Shown: positions 5,637 through 6,143 of the stretch, piece by piece
Numbering within the stretch: position 1 is the first letter of the stretch
Layout: each line of letters starts with the position of its first letter
Source of the DNA: Candidatus Woesearchaeota archaeon
Lineage (GTDB): Archaea > Nanobdellota > Nanobdellia > Woesearchaeales > GW2011-AR9
Direction of reading: 5' to 3'
Assembly: GCA_016188105.1 (NCBI GenBank)
Contig: JACPIL010000075.1
Span: forward strand, 1-6,143
DNA: 6,143 nucleotides
Program-made: the position numbers and the translations under genes
The notes under the pieces: generated by a model
Told to the model about the DNA's origin: nothing
The model's input: the letters and a program-made list of their open reading frames with translations, nothing else
Database searches by the model: none

Positions 5637-6143
5637 ATGAGGGTTAAAGAGAAAAGTGTCGAAGTCTATACTGTTAGTGGCATGGCTACACTCAAAGGAT
5701 TTGTCAAGAATGGTTTGGATTCTAGCACGCTCATTAACTTGATTGCTGTTTTTGATTCAGAAACAAATGAATTGAAGCAAAGAGGTTTTACTTTCCCTCC
5801 CCATACATTTTATTACCATAAAGTTTCTAGGTCAGAAGTGATAGGTATTCTTATCAACAAGCATAACTTTACGCCAGAAGAAGCATATCGATCTCTGAAT
5901 AAGCTAGCCTCACGATTGGATCTTCACATGATTGACAGGTATGATTCTGATGAAATGTTTGAAAAGATCACAGAAGAAGCCAATAGAAAGGTTATTCTAA
6001 ATTTAAATGATCCGAGATTGAAAATTGGTGAGAAAGATATCATTATTATTGGTGGATTTCTCCGTGAGAAAGTAAATTTTGTGCATTCTGATGACGAAGG
6101 TTTTCTCAAAACGTGTGAAGGGTTAGGGATAAATATTATTCCA
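5637..6143 (+). CDS. PIN-domain protein (VapC-like ribonuclease fold), 169 residues visible, cut by right window edge
   Basis: PIN domains are metal-dependent endoribonuclease folds used by VapC toxins and by rRNA-processing nucleases. The frame is open from ATG 5637 to the window end. The four acidic residues expected for the active site are present with usual spacing: D28 in LDSSTLINL, E67 in SRSEVIG, D134 in GEKDIIIIGG and D152 in VHSDDEGF. The last is followed by a GLGINIIP strand, typical of the domain's end, so only a little of the C-terminus is probably missing unless there is an extra domain. About 20 residues precede the domain. An internal ATG at 5682 would start closer to the PIN core, but a TATA box lies 27 bases before 5637, so the longer form is preferred. 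No antitoxin-like gene is visible upstream, so a toxin role is not established; a processing nuclease is equally possible. Confidence 0.82.
   Translation, partial: MRVKEKSVEVYTVSGMATLKGFVKNGLDSSTLINLIAVFDSETNELKQRGFTFPPHTFYYHKVSRSEVIGILINKHNFTPEEAYRSLNKLASRLDLHMIDRYDSDEMFEKITEEANRKVILNLNDPRLKIGEKDIIIIGGFLREKVNFVHSDDEGFLKTCEGLGINIIP

Noticed and set aside
5924..6109. Open frame of 61 codons on the minus strand
   Set aside because: It is antisense to the PIN-domain region that carries two of its four active-site acids.
5189..6143. Zinc-site gene plus PIN gene as a toxin-antitoxin operon
   Set aside because: The upstream protein is larger than, and unlike, known VapB-type antitoxins; the genes do not overlap, and the PIN gene has its own TATA box. 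Kept only as an open question.

Overview
The window looks like chromosomal DNA of an archaeon, probably a small-genome lineage of the DPANN type (for example Woesearchaeota or Pacearchaeota). The lineage is an inference; the domain is well supported. The central gene encodes an archaeal/eukaryotic-type initiation factor (aIF5B, with the GGITQAIG switch motif and no bacterial IF2 N-terminus). Several genes have an archaeal TATA box centred about 25-28 bases upstream of the start codon, which implies leaderless mRNAs. Only one gene has a clear Shine-Dalgarno site. The DNA is AT-rich, genes are tightly packed, and no stretch over 300 bases lacks a gene.

Layout: (1) 1-708, minus strand: the N-terminal 236 residues of a DEAD-box RNA helicase that runs off the left edge. 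(2) 843-1160, minus: a 105-residue protein I do not recognise. (3) 1248-3035, plus: complete aIF5B, divergent from gene 2 across an 87-base two-promoter gap. (4) 3032-4261, minus: a 409-residue protein, convergent with aIF5B with overlapping stop codons, that appears to carry a divergent kinase-like fold reminiscent of SelO. (5) 4348-4815, plus: a small PUA-like RNA-binding protein of the NOL1/NOP2/fmu-associated type. (6) 4878-5171, plus: a small predicted lipoprotein. (7) 5189-5602, plus: a basic protein with a C-x2-C...H-x2-C putative zinc site. (8) 5637-6143, plus: a PIN-domain protein cut by the right edge.

The first five genes lean toward RNA and translation (RNA remodelling, subunit joining, rRNA/tRNA-binding PUA domain), with the kinase-like protein embedded among them. 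The last three are small accessory-type genes without an obvious shared pathway. No CRISPR array, rRNA, tRNA, insertion sequence or long repeat was seen. The most noteworthy items are the SelO-like kinase-fold protein, the consistent leaderless promoter geometry that fixes several start codons, and the solitary PIN protein.
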